DNA of 64,000 nt, taken from NCBI RefSeq assembly GCF_900182575.1, contig NZ_FXSZ01000001.1, positions 620,001 through 684,000 on the forward strand, written 5' to 3'. This stretch comes from Solitalea koreensis (lineage in GTDB: Bacteria > Bacteroidota > Bacteroidia > Sphingobacteriales > Sphingobacteriaceae). Positions 1 through 7,925 of this stretch are shown piece after piece; positions within the stretch are counted from its first letter, which is position 1, and the number at the start of each line of letters is the position of its first letter. Below the pieces are notes generated by a model. That model saw only the letters and a list, made by a program, of their open reading frames with translations, had not been told where the DNA came from and did not search any database. Position numbers and translations under genes: made by a program.

Positions 1-1175
1 CCTAAACCGACGATTGATATAATGGTCAGCAAAGAAGATGACGCTGTTTGTTTGCGAATTTTATAATTAGCAATCGCCATTAAGAGCGAAACCAGCAAAA
101 AGGTAATGCTCCCAAATTCCAAAATCAAGCGTAACCCGCCAATAACAATTAAGAAACTTGCGATGGAAGCCATCGTCATAATCGCATTTTGAGGAATATT
201 TTTGTGTCGTTTTGAAAGAAAAAACGGCAAAAATGAATCGGATGCTATTACAGCCATTTGCCTTGAAGAGCCGAATAAGGTGCCACTAATTGCACTACTC
301 GTTGCCAAAAGAGCTCCGATGATTACGAGATCATTTCCTAATTTACCCATCACCTTTCCTGTTCCTGCGGCCAGCGCATACTCTTTATTCATTATTATCT
401 GATTAATTGGAATTGCAAATAATGCTCCGATGGAAATGATGACATAGATAAGGATAACCAAGATGATAGACGAATAAATTGCTCTGGGGATATTTTTTTG
501 AGGGTTTGACATTTCATTAACTGCATTAATTACTAATTGAAACCCTTCATAGGCAACAAAAGTAACTGAGGCAACGATAAGAATATTCAGCACAGAAGCT
601 TTCTCAGCATCTGCAACTATCATTTCAGAGAATCGAACAAAATTGCCGTCACCGTATGAAATCAAAAAGAAAGAAATAGCAACAAGAACAATTAATTTTG
701 AATACACCATTAGGTCTTCCAGCTTCCCCATACCTTTTACACTCCAAACATTAATAAAGGTAAAAAAGCCTATTACCGAAATTGCTATTAGTTTTCTGAT
801 CCAGACATTATTTGCAAAACCAGAATCACTAATTACGTATGACGAAAATGTATAAGCATATAATGCCAAAGTGCTGATGTAGCCAAAAATTACCAGCCAC
901 CCAATAACGGCTGCTGAAAAAGGAGATTTTGGATAAGTCTTTTTGTAGAATGAATATGTTGCTCCTTCATCTTTATAATAAACCCCAAGTTGCACATACG
1001 AATAGGCGGCAAGAGCTGCTATTAGTCCGCCAATTATGATTGCAACAGGAGTGAGATTTCCTATCATCGAAACAGAAATGCCAAGTACGCTAAAAATCCC
1101 TCCCCCCACCATTCCACCTACTGCAATTGCAATGAGTTCAATAAGTCCGAGATTCTTTTTTCGCTCAACTAGCAT
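1..1175 (-). CDS. APC-superfamily amino-acid permease (3' end outside window)
   Basis: I translated the minus strand from the ATG at 1175 and found an open frame to the window edge, so the C-terminus is missing. The protein starts MLVERKKNLGLIELIAIAVG and continues with the glycine-rich first helix GGMVGGGIFSVLG that binds substrate in APC transporters. Many hydrophobic helices follow, and the segment FVAYEGFQLVINAVNEM matches helix 6 of this family. It is an inner-membrane secondary transporter, probably for amino acids; the substrate cannot be read from the sequence. Its start lies 8 bp after the stop of the STAS-like gene, so the two are probably co-transcribed. Confidence 0.85.
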   Translation of the reverse strand, partial: MLVERKKNLGLIELIAIAVGGMVGGGIFSVLGISVSMIGNLTPVAIIIGGLIAALAAYSYVQLGVYYKDEGATYSFYKKTYPKSPFSAAVIGWLVIFGYISTLALYAYTFSSYVISDSGFANNVWIRKLIAISVIGFFTFINVWSVKGMGKLEDLMVYSKLIVLVAISFFLISYGDGNFVRFSEMIVADAEKASVLNILIVASVTFVAYEGFQLVINAVNEMSNPQKNIPRAIYSSIILVILIYVIISIGALFAIPINQIIMNKEYALAAGTGKVMGKLGNDLVIIGALLATSSAISGTLFGSSRQMAVIASDSFLPFFLSKRHKNIPQNAIMTMASIASFLIVIGGLRLILEFGSITFLLVSLLMAIANYKIRKQTASSSLLTIISIVGL

Positions 1176-1183
1176 CTCATTGA

Positions 1184-1564
1184 TTATAATCCCACGAATT
1201 GAAGTGCTTCTTCCATCTGCGAGATGTCAAAATACCGTTCTAATCGCCCTTCGGAAGCACGCTTAAAAAATATATTATCGATCGGGACTAAAGCTTTCAA
1301 TACATTTGAATGAGCAACTATGGCAAGATGCCCAATATTTTTATAGTTCCTTAAAGCCCAGATAGTGTCTTCCATAAAAGCTTTAACACTACTATGAGTA
1401 ATTTTCAACTCATCGAGCTTCACTAATACATTTACCTGAGCATAGCCCAACTTTAATTTCTCTTCAAATAATTTCTGACAGAGCGTTTCGTCGATTTCGG
1501 TAAACCCGTCAATCACCTCAATAGCCAGAATGTTCTTTTCCGATGTCTGAATTTGCTGTATCAT
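1184..1564 (-). CDS. SpoIIAA-like STAS-domain protein (DUF3478 type)
   Basis: This 126-residue soluble protein has the length and alternating strand/helix pattern of the SpoIIAA-like family (EVIDGFTEIDETLCQKLFEE early, HLAIVAHSNVLKALVPI in the middle). Members fold like STAS anti-sigma antagonists but their molecular roles are mostly unknown. It sits directly upstream of the permease and 23 bp downstream of the DUF1003 gene, all on the minus strand, so a small membrane-associated operon is likely. Family assignment rests on recognition of the overall pattern and is moderately secure; a specific function cannot be given. Confidence 0.6.
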   Translation of the reverse strand: MIQQIQTSEKNILAIEVIDGFTEIDETLCQKLFEEKLKLGYAQVNVLVKLDELKITHSSVKAFMEDTIWALRNYKNIGHLAIVAHSNVLKALVPIDNIFFKRASEGRLERYFDISQMEEALQFVGL

Positions 1565-1587
1565 CGCTTCTTTTATTTTATGAAATC

Positions 1588-2280
1588 CTATTTGTTTTTA
1601 AGTTGCTTCATCAAGTCTTCTAAATAGTCAATTTGAACTTCCTGTATTTCCAAAAAATTTTTGTTTTGATGAACTAACAAGTGGTCCATCTTTTCACTCA
1701 ACAGTTTTATTTCAAGTTCTGCTTTGAGATTGATCTTATAGTCGTGTTCTGCTCGTTGTCGGTCTTTCTGTTCTTGTCGATTTTGGCTCATCATGATAAC
1801 AGGTGCTTGGATTGCAGCCACACAGGAGAGAATTAAGTTCAAAAGGATAAATGGATACGGATCAAAGGGCTTAGTTGTAAACAACCAAATATTGGTCGCT
1901 ATCCATAAAACCAAGAATGAAAAAAATGAACCGATAAATGTCCAACTTCCGCCGAATGATGCAATTTTATCTGCCAATTTTTGACCGGTTGTAAGCGCAC
2001 CTTCAATTTCGTCTTGTATGTTTTCAGAAAGTATCGAGTTATCTCGAATAGCCTGCATTACATCCAAATCAATATTGGCCAATTGCCCTTTTTCTTGCTC
2101 AACAAGTTTGGTAAGGTAGAGTCGTCGGTATTTGTTCAGTTCGTCCAGCGATACAACACTATCGTTGGAAAAGTTCGGAAATTCAGATTTTATTAAGTTA
2201 AAAACACCTGCTCTGATATCCTGTCCCTTTATAAGTTCAGCTTTATTAACTTCTTTATTTGATATATGGCTCAATGTCAT
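1588..2280 (-). CDS. DUF1003 family membrane protein
   Basis: The 230-residue protein has a soluble N-terminal part of about 100 residues, two adjacent membrane helices (about residues 112-135 and 140-165, with FLVLWIATNIWLF and FILLNLILSCVAAIQAP), and the conserved segment APVIMMSQNRQEQKDRQRAE. This hallmark arrangement, followed by a charged coiled-coil tail rich in Glu and Lys, defines DUF1003 proteins. The tail (KAELEIKLLSEKMDHLL onward) probably oligomerises. The function of the family is unknown. It heads the group of minus-strand genes leading into the STAS-like protein and permease. Confidence 0.8.
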   Translation of the reverse strand: MTLSHISNKEVNKAELIKGQDIRAGVFNLIKSEFPNFSNDSVVSLDELNKYRRLYLTKLVEQEKGQLANIDLDVMQAIRDNSILSENIQDEIEGALTTGQKLADKIASFGGSWTFIGSFFSFLVLWIATNIWLFTTKPFDPYPFILLNLILSCVAAIQAPVIMMSQNRQEQKDRQRAEHDYKINLKAELEIKLLSEKMDHLLVHQNKNFLEIQEVQIDYLEDLMKQLKNK

Positions 2281-2306
2281 CCATGAATCTATTAATTACC
2301 CTTTGC

Positions 2307-2597
2307 TTAAATCTTTTGTTGTTCATTTTTGTACAACCGGAATAAAACCACCATTAAGGCCGATGAGAATACTAAAAGCGAAATTAAAGTCACCCTTCTC
2401 TGAATAATGTTGCTGTGTTTTTCATCTTGAACTTTTTTTAATTCAGCGGCCTTATCTTGCTCTGAGTTGTATTCCTTTTTAATCACCATTTCCTTCAATG
2501 CCACCTCATATTTCATCCGCATCACCAACCTAGCGTAACTGAACAGTTGAAGTGAAACAATTACTGCTAAAACAATGGCTGTTATCTTTAATTTCAT
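2307..2597 (-). CDS. Small two-helix membrane protein, function unknown
   Basis: This 96-residue protein has an N-terminal helix (ITAIVLAVIVSLQLFSYA), a charged middle of about 40 residues rich in Lys, Glu and Gln that may be coiled coil, and a second helix near the C-terminus (LISLLVFSSALMVVLF). No family was recognised. It lies 26 bp upstream of the DUF1003 gene on the same strand and may belong to that operon. The short length makes it less certain than its neighbours, but base composition and spacing fit a real gene. Confidence 0.55.
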   Translation of the reverse strand: MKLKITAIVLAVIVSLQLFSYARLVMRMKYEVALKEMVIKKEYNSEQDKAAELKKVQDEKHSNIIQRRVTLISLLVFSSALMVVLFRLYKNEQQKI

Positions 2598-2639
2598 TTT
2601 TAAATTATAAAATCGATTGGAAATGTGTGTATAAGTTCG

Positions 2640-3926
2640 CTAAAATATCTTGAAGCGTTCAACACAATCTTTCTCCAATAGCTCCCTATCATCAGGATGT
2701 GCAATATTGATAAGGGCCTTTGCCCGCTGCCTTAAATTCTTCCCGAATAAATAGGCTATACCGTATTCGGTGACAACATAATGCATATGCGCCCTGGTAG
2801 TTACCACGCCGGCCCCTGGTTTTAATGCAGATACAATTCGTGACACGCCTTTATTTGTACGGGAAGGGATGGCAATAATGGGTTTCCCACCTTCGCTTAA
2901 TGCCGCACCCCGCATAAAGTCCATTTGCCCTCCAACGCCGGAGTATTGATAGGTGCCAATGGAATCGGAACATACCTGACCTGTAATGTCGATTTCCAGG
3001 GCACTGTTTATAGCGATCATTCTATGATTTCTACTGATAACGCTCGGATTGTTGACATAATCAACATCCAGAAAAGCAAAAGCCGGATTATCATTAACAT
3101 AATCATATAATTTCCTTGAACCTAAGGCAAAGGATGAAACGCTCTTATTAGGATGAATTTGTTTGTATTTATTATTGATAACATCCTTTTCAAAAAGATC
3201 AATAATTCCATCTGAGCACATTTCAGTATGTACCCCCAGATCTTTATGGTTATGCAGGCATTTTAAAACAGCATCCGGAATTGCACCGATGCCCATTTGC
3301 AAAACGCATTTATCGTCAATGAGCCCGGCAACATATTCACCAATCTTCGTTGTATTGTCATCAGCCTTTTGGCCAAAAAAGGCCTCATGCAGGTTATCTT
3401 CACAAAAGACCATTGCATGAAATCGGCTGCTATGTATCATGCCGTCACCATGTGTTCTTGGCGCCTTAGGGTTCACTTGCGCAATGATGTATCGTGCCGA
3501 ATCAACCGCACTGCGTGCAACATCAACCGATACCCCTAAAGAGCAATAGCCATGAGCATCCGGAACGGAAACATGTACGATAGCTACGTCGAGAGGTAAA
3601 ATTTGGCGTTTGAACAACTCAGGAATTTCACTTAAAAAAACCGGAACATAGTCTGCATAACCTTCCCGAACCGCATTACGTATGCTTTCTGAAACAAATA
3701 ATGAATTAAGGCAGAAGCTGTTTTTTAACTCAAACTTATCAACGTGTAAATCTCCGTATACACTTATTGAAACTACTTCTACATTTTTTAAACGTTGGGC
3801 TTCCTGAGCCAAATGCTTTAACAGGAAAGTGGGCGTGTGGGCGCTGCCTTGTATAAAAACCCGTTGGTTTGATTGAATGACAGCTAATGCCTCTGAAGGG
3901 TTAACATATTGCACGTTTGCTTTCAT
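2640..3926 (-). CDS. Acetyl-CoA hydrolase/transferase family CoA-transferase
   Basis: The 428-residue protein matches the 4-hydroxybutyrate/acetate CoA-transferase family. The segment VLQMGIGAIPDAVL is followed by HTEMCSDGIIDL, which carries the glutamate (HTE) that forms the covalent glutamyl-CoA intermediate in this family. Further on come GVGGQMDFMRGAALSEGGKP and the C-terminal VVTEYGIAYLFGKNLRQRA, both typical. It moves CoA between short-chain acyl groups in the cytoplasm, such as acetate, propionate or 4-hydroxybutyrate. The exact acceptor cannot be decided. The length is normal and the gene appears to be transcribed alone. Confidence 0.88.
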   Translation of the reverse strand: MKANVQYVNPSEALAVIQSNQRVFIQGSAHTPTFLLKHLAQEAQRLKNVEVVSISVYGDLHVDKFELKNSFCLNSLFVSESIRNAVREGYADYVPVFLSEIPELFKRQILPLDVAIVHVSVPDAHGYCSLGVSVDVARSAVDSARYIIAQVNPKAPRTHGDGMIHSSRFHAMVFCEDNLHEAFFGQKADDNTTKIGEYVAGLIDDKCVLQMGIGAIPDAVLKCLHNHKDLGVHTEMCSDGIIDLFEKDVINNKYKQIHPNKSVSSFALGSRKLYDYVNDNPAFAFLDVDYVNNPSVISRNHRMIAINSALEIDITGQVCSDSIGTYQYSGVGGQMDFMRGAALSEGGKPIIAIPSRTNKGVSRIVSALKPGAGVVTTRAHMHYVVTEYGIAYLFGKNLRQRAKALINIAHPDDRELLEKDCVERFKIF

Positions 3927-4078
3927 GGATAATGTCTGTGTTTTTCAGAGCAAATCAAAACACTACTAACTATCTGTAATATAACTATTTAATTTGACTA
4001 TTACTTAGATCATGCACGACAAAAAAATTATCGGCGGTTTAGAAACGCTACCGAAAATTTAAATCCCCGTTATAGCAG

Positions 4079-4795
4079 TTAACGAAGTGTGCGAAAAATC
4101 AGTCGTTTTAAATAGTTTTGAACTTCAGGTTGCTTGTCGGTCTCACTTTGAGCGAGCGTAACCTCATGACAATTAATCTTTTTGATAAATGAGATGATCA
4201 CGCTGTAATCACTATTCCCCCCATTTGACCAGCCTAGATTTACTATTGGATTTTTATCCATACTGCTGATAAAATAATTATGCCCTCCTGCAATTTTGCT
4301 CCCGGCGTAATATGAATAGCTTTTTTGTTTTGCAAATCTATCTTTAAATGAATTTTGCAGTGATGAATATTGGGACATCATATTGCGTTCCCCTTTACCT
4401 TCAGAACCATAATAAGCGTCAATAACAATATGAAGCTCTGAATCAGACATAGACGGATCATCAAAGCTCCATTCTTCGTATATTTTCAGCCTAGTTATCA
4501 ATGGTTTTTGGGTAAAATAGTCATAGGCAATAGTGGTGGCAACAAAATAGGTTTTAATGTTAGCTTCTACCACAAAATCCTCAACGAGATTATTCTTAAA
4601 TTTCTTTTTGGCAGCTTCAATTATTACATTTTTACCTGAATCAAGTGGCAAGTCAAAAAAGTAAGGCTTAATTCCGTTTATCGACTGTATGTTTTGTCCT
4701 GCGCTAATTGTCCAGGCAAAACTCAGAACAAGCATTAGAGGTAGTAGTTTACCGTAGAGGGGGTTCATGGTTGTCTTTATATTCAGCACCTTCAT
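4079..4795 (-). CDS. Exported protein of unknown function
   Basis: I see no recognisable family. The open frame can start at 4858, but the first 20 residues from there do not look like an exported N-terminus. Starts at 4795 or 4768 place a lysine-containing N-region just before a hydrophobic stretch ending AWTISAGQ, a likely signal peptide; 4795 is preceded by an A-rich stretch and was chosen. The mature protein of about 200 residues is mostly polar with alternating strands. It stands between the CoA-transferase and a TonB receptor without a clear operon link. Confidence 0.5.
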   Translation of the reverse strand: MKVLNIKTTMNPLYGKLLPLMLVLSFAWTISAGQNIQSINGIKPYFFDLPLDSGKNVIIEAAKKKFKNNLVEDFVVEANIKTYFVATTIAYDYFTQKPLITRLKIYEEWSFDDPSMSDSELHIVIDAYYGSEGKGERNMMSQYSSLQNSFKDRFAKQKSYSYYAGSKIAGGHNYFISSMDKNPIVNLGWSNGGNSDYSVIISFIKKINCHEVTLAQSETDKQPEVQNYLKRLIFRTLR

Positions 4796-4913
4796 ATTTT
4801 CTCTTGTTATTTTGGGCAGCCGAACCTCTAAAAACAGCCATTTTTCTAAAAACTCCAACTTAATTGGGCGGCATCCTGATTAGGTACGAAAAAGATGATG
4901 CTTAGGTTTTGGG

Positions 4914-4940
4914 GGAAAGAAAGAAAGAAAGAAAGAAAAA
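4914..4940. repeat. GAAA microsatellite
   Basis: About five perfect tandem copies of GAAA follow a run of G. The tract sits in the spacer between the exported protein and the TonB receptor, 130-150 bp beyond the receptor stop on the minus strand. Tetranucleotide tracts of this kind can change length by slippage, but here no promoter or coding frame is obviously affected. Confidence 0.8.
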
Positions 4941-4978
4941 ATAAATTTGAGGCTGACCGCAATTGAACAGGAACATTC

Positions 4979-5065
4979 AACTCCACTCAGGTTGACAGTC
5001 ACACTGAGCAGAGTTAAAGCATTAGTCCTGTGATTCATTTCCCTCACACTAAGCGGAGTCGAAGC
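4979..5065. repeat. REP-like palindromic element cluster
   Basis: An inverted pair (AACTCCACTCAG at 4979-4990 and CTGAGCAGAGTT at 5004-5015, matching at 10 of 12 positions) is followed by a third half-site, CTAAGCGGAGTCGAAGCG, near 5048-5065. The same core, CTGAGCGGAGTCGAA, recurs at 22070, 26145 and 53103. The cluster lies at the 3' end of the TonB receptor and its last half-site runs to the receptor stop codon. Confidence 0.7.
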
Positions 5066-5066
5066 G

Positions 5067-7358
5067 TTAATTAGAAATGGGCACATTAATACCGAAGGTA
5101 ATATTCCGACCTATATTTGAGATACCTATTTCTTTGAAGCGGCTTAAATGATCAATATAATTTCTATTCGTAAGATTACGGCCGTTTGCGTAGATCGTGA
5201 ACCATTCATGGCCTGATTTACTGCAAAAGGTAGTGCCCAAGGCAGCGTTTAACAAAGTGTATCCACCAGAACTGCTTTCAAAAGGATCAACTTTAGTTTG
5301 CTTGAAATTGTTATCAATGCTCAAGCTAACGTACGAGCCCGTCAAACCTGATTTTTTCTCCTTCGGGATATTAAAACGCAGCTCATTGGTTAGTTTGGCT
5401 TGCGGAATAAACGGCAAATCCTGTTTGGTATCGGTATTTGTTCCGCGGGTAAGAGCAAAGGTATTTTCGAAATGCAATGAACTTATCGCGTGAACATCAA
5501 AGCTGAATTCCAAACCTTTCAAAACAGAATTTCCTTGTATATAACGATAAACCGGGTATAGAATGCCATTCACATCGATTTGTTCATTATTTGTATTCTG
5601 ATAATAGATAAAATCATTTATCATGTTGTAATACCCATTCAGCTCCGAACTGAAGTATTTACCATCCCATCCCAATGATCCATCCAACTGCAGGGTAGTT
5701 TCTTGTTTAAGAGCTGGATTCCCAACCTCATATCGGAACGTTCCCTCATGCACTCCCTGTGCGCTCAGCTCGGCAATATTAGGAGCACGAAATCCACGAC
5801 CAATGTTTGCTTTTGCATGGAAGTTATCTGTAAGCTGATAGGTTAAGCCAGTCGACCCTGAAATATTTGAAAATGTATTGTTGAAGGCCATAAACTGATA
5901 TTCTTCCATCCCATTCATTTTACGGGTATCGAAACGTAGTCCGACATCAAGGGTAAGCTTATCCCAAGAACGTTTAGCATATGCAAAAGCTCCCAGCGCA
6001 TACGAATCGTAGCCGGCAACCAACGCTTCCTCTCCTTTATTACGATTATTCTGAATCGAACCAGAAATACCAATTACCGGGGCCCAACCGTTCATTTCGG
6101 GGAAGTAGTATTTACTATCCAATGTGTAAGTACTCAAATCAAAAAACAAAGATGGAACAGAAGGAGAGTCTTCTAACTCCATGCGTTTATTATTTTGAAA
6201 GCCCAAGGTAGTTTTTATGAATCCCTTTCCAAGGGCAATATTTGTATTCAAGGCTACTTTATTGTGCGTAATATGTTGGAAAGGCAAGGCCAATGAACGG
6301 CTTTCCAATTCACTATGAGAAACTGTATTTCCTTCATTGTCAACAAATTTACCCGTTGAATCACGCTGCCCATCCGTTAAACCCAATTCTGTATTGAATC
6401 GCGAATAGGTAAGATGCGCATATCCCCATGATTTATTTACACCCACCATGCCCGTAATATTGTTCTCTCTGAAAGCACTGTTATAAACGCGTTCGCTAGG
6501 TGTTGCAAACGACATGGCATTTTTATAAGTGCCCACCATGCGATATACAAATCCATGATAATTCCCCTCAAATTGCAGGTTATTAGCAGTAAGCCCGTTG
6601 TTGGTTGAATAATTGGTAATGAACTGTCCCTTGAAACTTCCGGGAGGAGAAGTAACAGGATCAATAATATTAATCACACCACCCAACGCATCGGAACCGT
6701 AAAACAAACTGGCAGGTCCACGCAGCACTTCGACTTTACCGGCCGAATATTGATCAACCTCAATGCCATGTTCATCTCCCCATTGCTGACCTTCCTGCTT
6801 TACATCATTGCTCAAGGTAACTACCCGGTTGTAACTCAGACCTCTGATAACAGGCTTAGAGATGGCTCCTCCCGTTGTTATTTGTGATACGCCCGGAACG
6901 TTTCCTAAGGCATCCACAATATTTGTGGCCCCGCTACTGGTAATTGATTTCATCGATACTACCGAAATGGCCGTACTATTTCGAACGTTTTGACCTTGTA
7001 TAGGAGAACCTGTAACGACCACCTCATTGATTTCTACAGTAGTTGGTTCCATCTCAAAATTGATTATACTCATAGCATTCAGATCGATGGGCATTGAAAC
7101 TGATTTATAACCCAATCGGCTAACGGTAATGAGGAGCTTACTTTTAGGAACATCCGGAAGTGTGAACATGCCCTTGCTGTTGGTATTAACACCGATGTGC
7201 AAACTGGTAATACTAACCTCCGCCGCCTCTATGGGCAGACCGGTTGTTTTATCGGTCACTTTACCGGTTATCGTGGTTACAGGGTTGGGGCCTGCTACCA
7301 ATTTATTTAAGGTTAGAAAAAATACAATAAGTGAGAGTAAAAATGATTTTGTTTTCAT
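5067..7358 (-). CDS. TonB-dependent outer-membrane receptor with carboxypeptidase-like N-terminal domain
   Basis: The 763-residue protein has a signal peptide, a carboxypeptidase-regulatory-like domain (about residues 28-110, TITGKVTDKTTGLPIEAAEV), a plug domain beginning near INEVVVTGSP and containing the family hallmark VEVLRGPASLFYGSDALGGV, and a long beta-barrel ending in an aromatic-rich strand. It imports a ligand across the outer membrane with energy from TonB. The plug contains a His/Glu/Asp-rich turn (QQWGDEHGIEVDQ). The small Cys/His-rich protein just upstream suggests a metal or metal complex as cargo, which is inference. The length is normal for non-SusC receptors. Confidence 0.93.
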   Translation of the reverse strand: MKTKSFLLSLIVFFLTLNKLVAGPNPVTTITGKVTDKTTGLPIEAAEVSITSLHIGVNTNSKGMFTLPDVPKSKLLITVSRLGYKSVSMPIDLNAMSIINFEMEPTTVEINEVVVTGSPIQGQNVRNSTAISVVSMKSITSSGATNIVDALGNVPGVSQITTGGAISKPVIRGLSYNRVVTLSNDVKQEGQQWGDEHGIEVDQYSAGKVEVLRGPASLFYGSDALGGVINIIDPVTSPPGSFKGQFITNYSTNNGLTANNLQFEGNYHGFVYRMVGTYKNAMSFATPSERVYNSAFRENNITGMVGVNKSWGYAHLTYSRFNTELGLTDGQRDSTGKFVDNEGNTVSHSELESRSLALPFQHITHNKVALNTNIALGKGFIKTTLGFQNNKRMELEDSPSVPSLFFDLSTYTLDSKYYFPEMNGWAPVIGISGSIQNNRNKGEEALVAGYDSYALGAFAYAKRSWDKLTLDVGLRFDTRKMNGMEEYQFMAFNNTFSNISGSTGLTYQLTDNFHAKANIGRGFRAPNIAELSAQGVHEGTFRYEVGNPALKQETTLQLDGSLGWDGKYFSSELNGYYNMINDFIYYQNTNNEQIDVNGILYPVYRYIQGNSVLKGLEFSFDVHAISSLHFENTFALTRGTNTDTKQDLPFIPQAKLTNELRFNIPKEKKSGLTGSYVSLSIDNNFKQTKVDPFESSSGGYTLLNAALGTTFCSKSGHEWFTIYANGRNLTNRNYIDHLSRFKEIGISNIGRNITFGINVPISN

Positions 7359-7485
7359 TTTTGATCTATATAAATCAATGCAACAGAGCCATAAGTGGAA
7401 AACTTATCCACCACAAGATTCTTTACATGAACAGTAAGAAATTAGAATAATTGATTTTCGGCAGAGCGATAGCCGAACAGGGAGC

Positions 7486-7836
7486 TTATGCTACAACGGG
7501 AGGGGCGCGTAGTTGACGGAGGGTTAGTAATGCAGTGGCTGCTTTAACCGACTCAATAAGATAGCTTTTAAAAACAACAGACTGAACCAAAAGTTGTGCT
7601 TCCTGCTCAACAGAATAATCTTTAATAAAATGGAAATTACAAACCGCACAAGGCGAAGCTCCATCTGAATCACTGATCTTTGCTGATTGCTCTGTTTTTC
7701 CTTTGGCTAAAGGATCGGGATTTTTAAAGCTGTGGTTGTGAAAAGCAGCAAAAGGAATTTGAGTTATCAGGAATACCGCAAACAGTAAACCGGATAACCA
7801 CGTTTTTAAATTTCTTTTCTTTGCAGTGTGTATCAC
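7486..7836 (-). CDS. Small Cys/His-containing membrane-anchored protein upstream of TonB receptor
   Basis: The 116-residue protein begins with a basic N-terminus and one hydrophobic helix (WLSGLLFAVFLITQIPFAAF), then FHNHSF, then a CxxC motif with a following His (SPCAVCNFHF). It ends with LRAPPVVA, an R-x-P-P tail. Helix, HxH, CxxC and RxPP tail recall the short DUF2946-like proteins often found next to TonB receptors in metal-related loci, but this is a weak resemblance. It is 127 bp upstream of the TonB receptor on the same strand and probably shares its transcript. Confidence 0.6.
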   Translation of the reverse strand: MIHTAKKRNLKTWLSGLLFAVFLITQIPFAAFHNHSFKNPDPLAKGKTEQSAKISDSDGASPCAVCNFHFIKDYSVEQEAQLLVQSVVFKSYLIESVKAATALLTLRQLRAPPVVA

Positions 7837-7851
7837 GCTACAAAGATAAAC

Positions 7852-7896
7852 AAAACGTGTTATGCTGCTAATCTATTTACCAGCATAACACGTTTT
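7852..7896 (-). terminator. Intrinsic terminator after beta-helix gene
   Basis: A perfect 16-bp inverted repeat (7852-7867 and 7881-7896, arm AAAACGTGTTATGCTG) with a 13-nt loop follows the stop of the beta-helix gene. In the minus direction it runs into a T-rich tail, as expected of an intrinsic terminator. Confidence 0.8.
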
Positions 7897-7925
7897 AAAA
7901 ACCATGATATTCAATTTATATAATT

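Noticed and set aside
4979..5065. CRISPR array
   Set aside because: The repeats are palindromic, irregularly spaced and few; no cas genes are present.
4880..5086. 68-codon minus-strand frame
   Set aside because: It is made of a GAAA tract and REP-like repeats, overlaps the TonB receptor end and shows no protein-like pattern.
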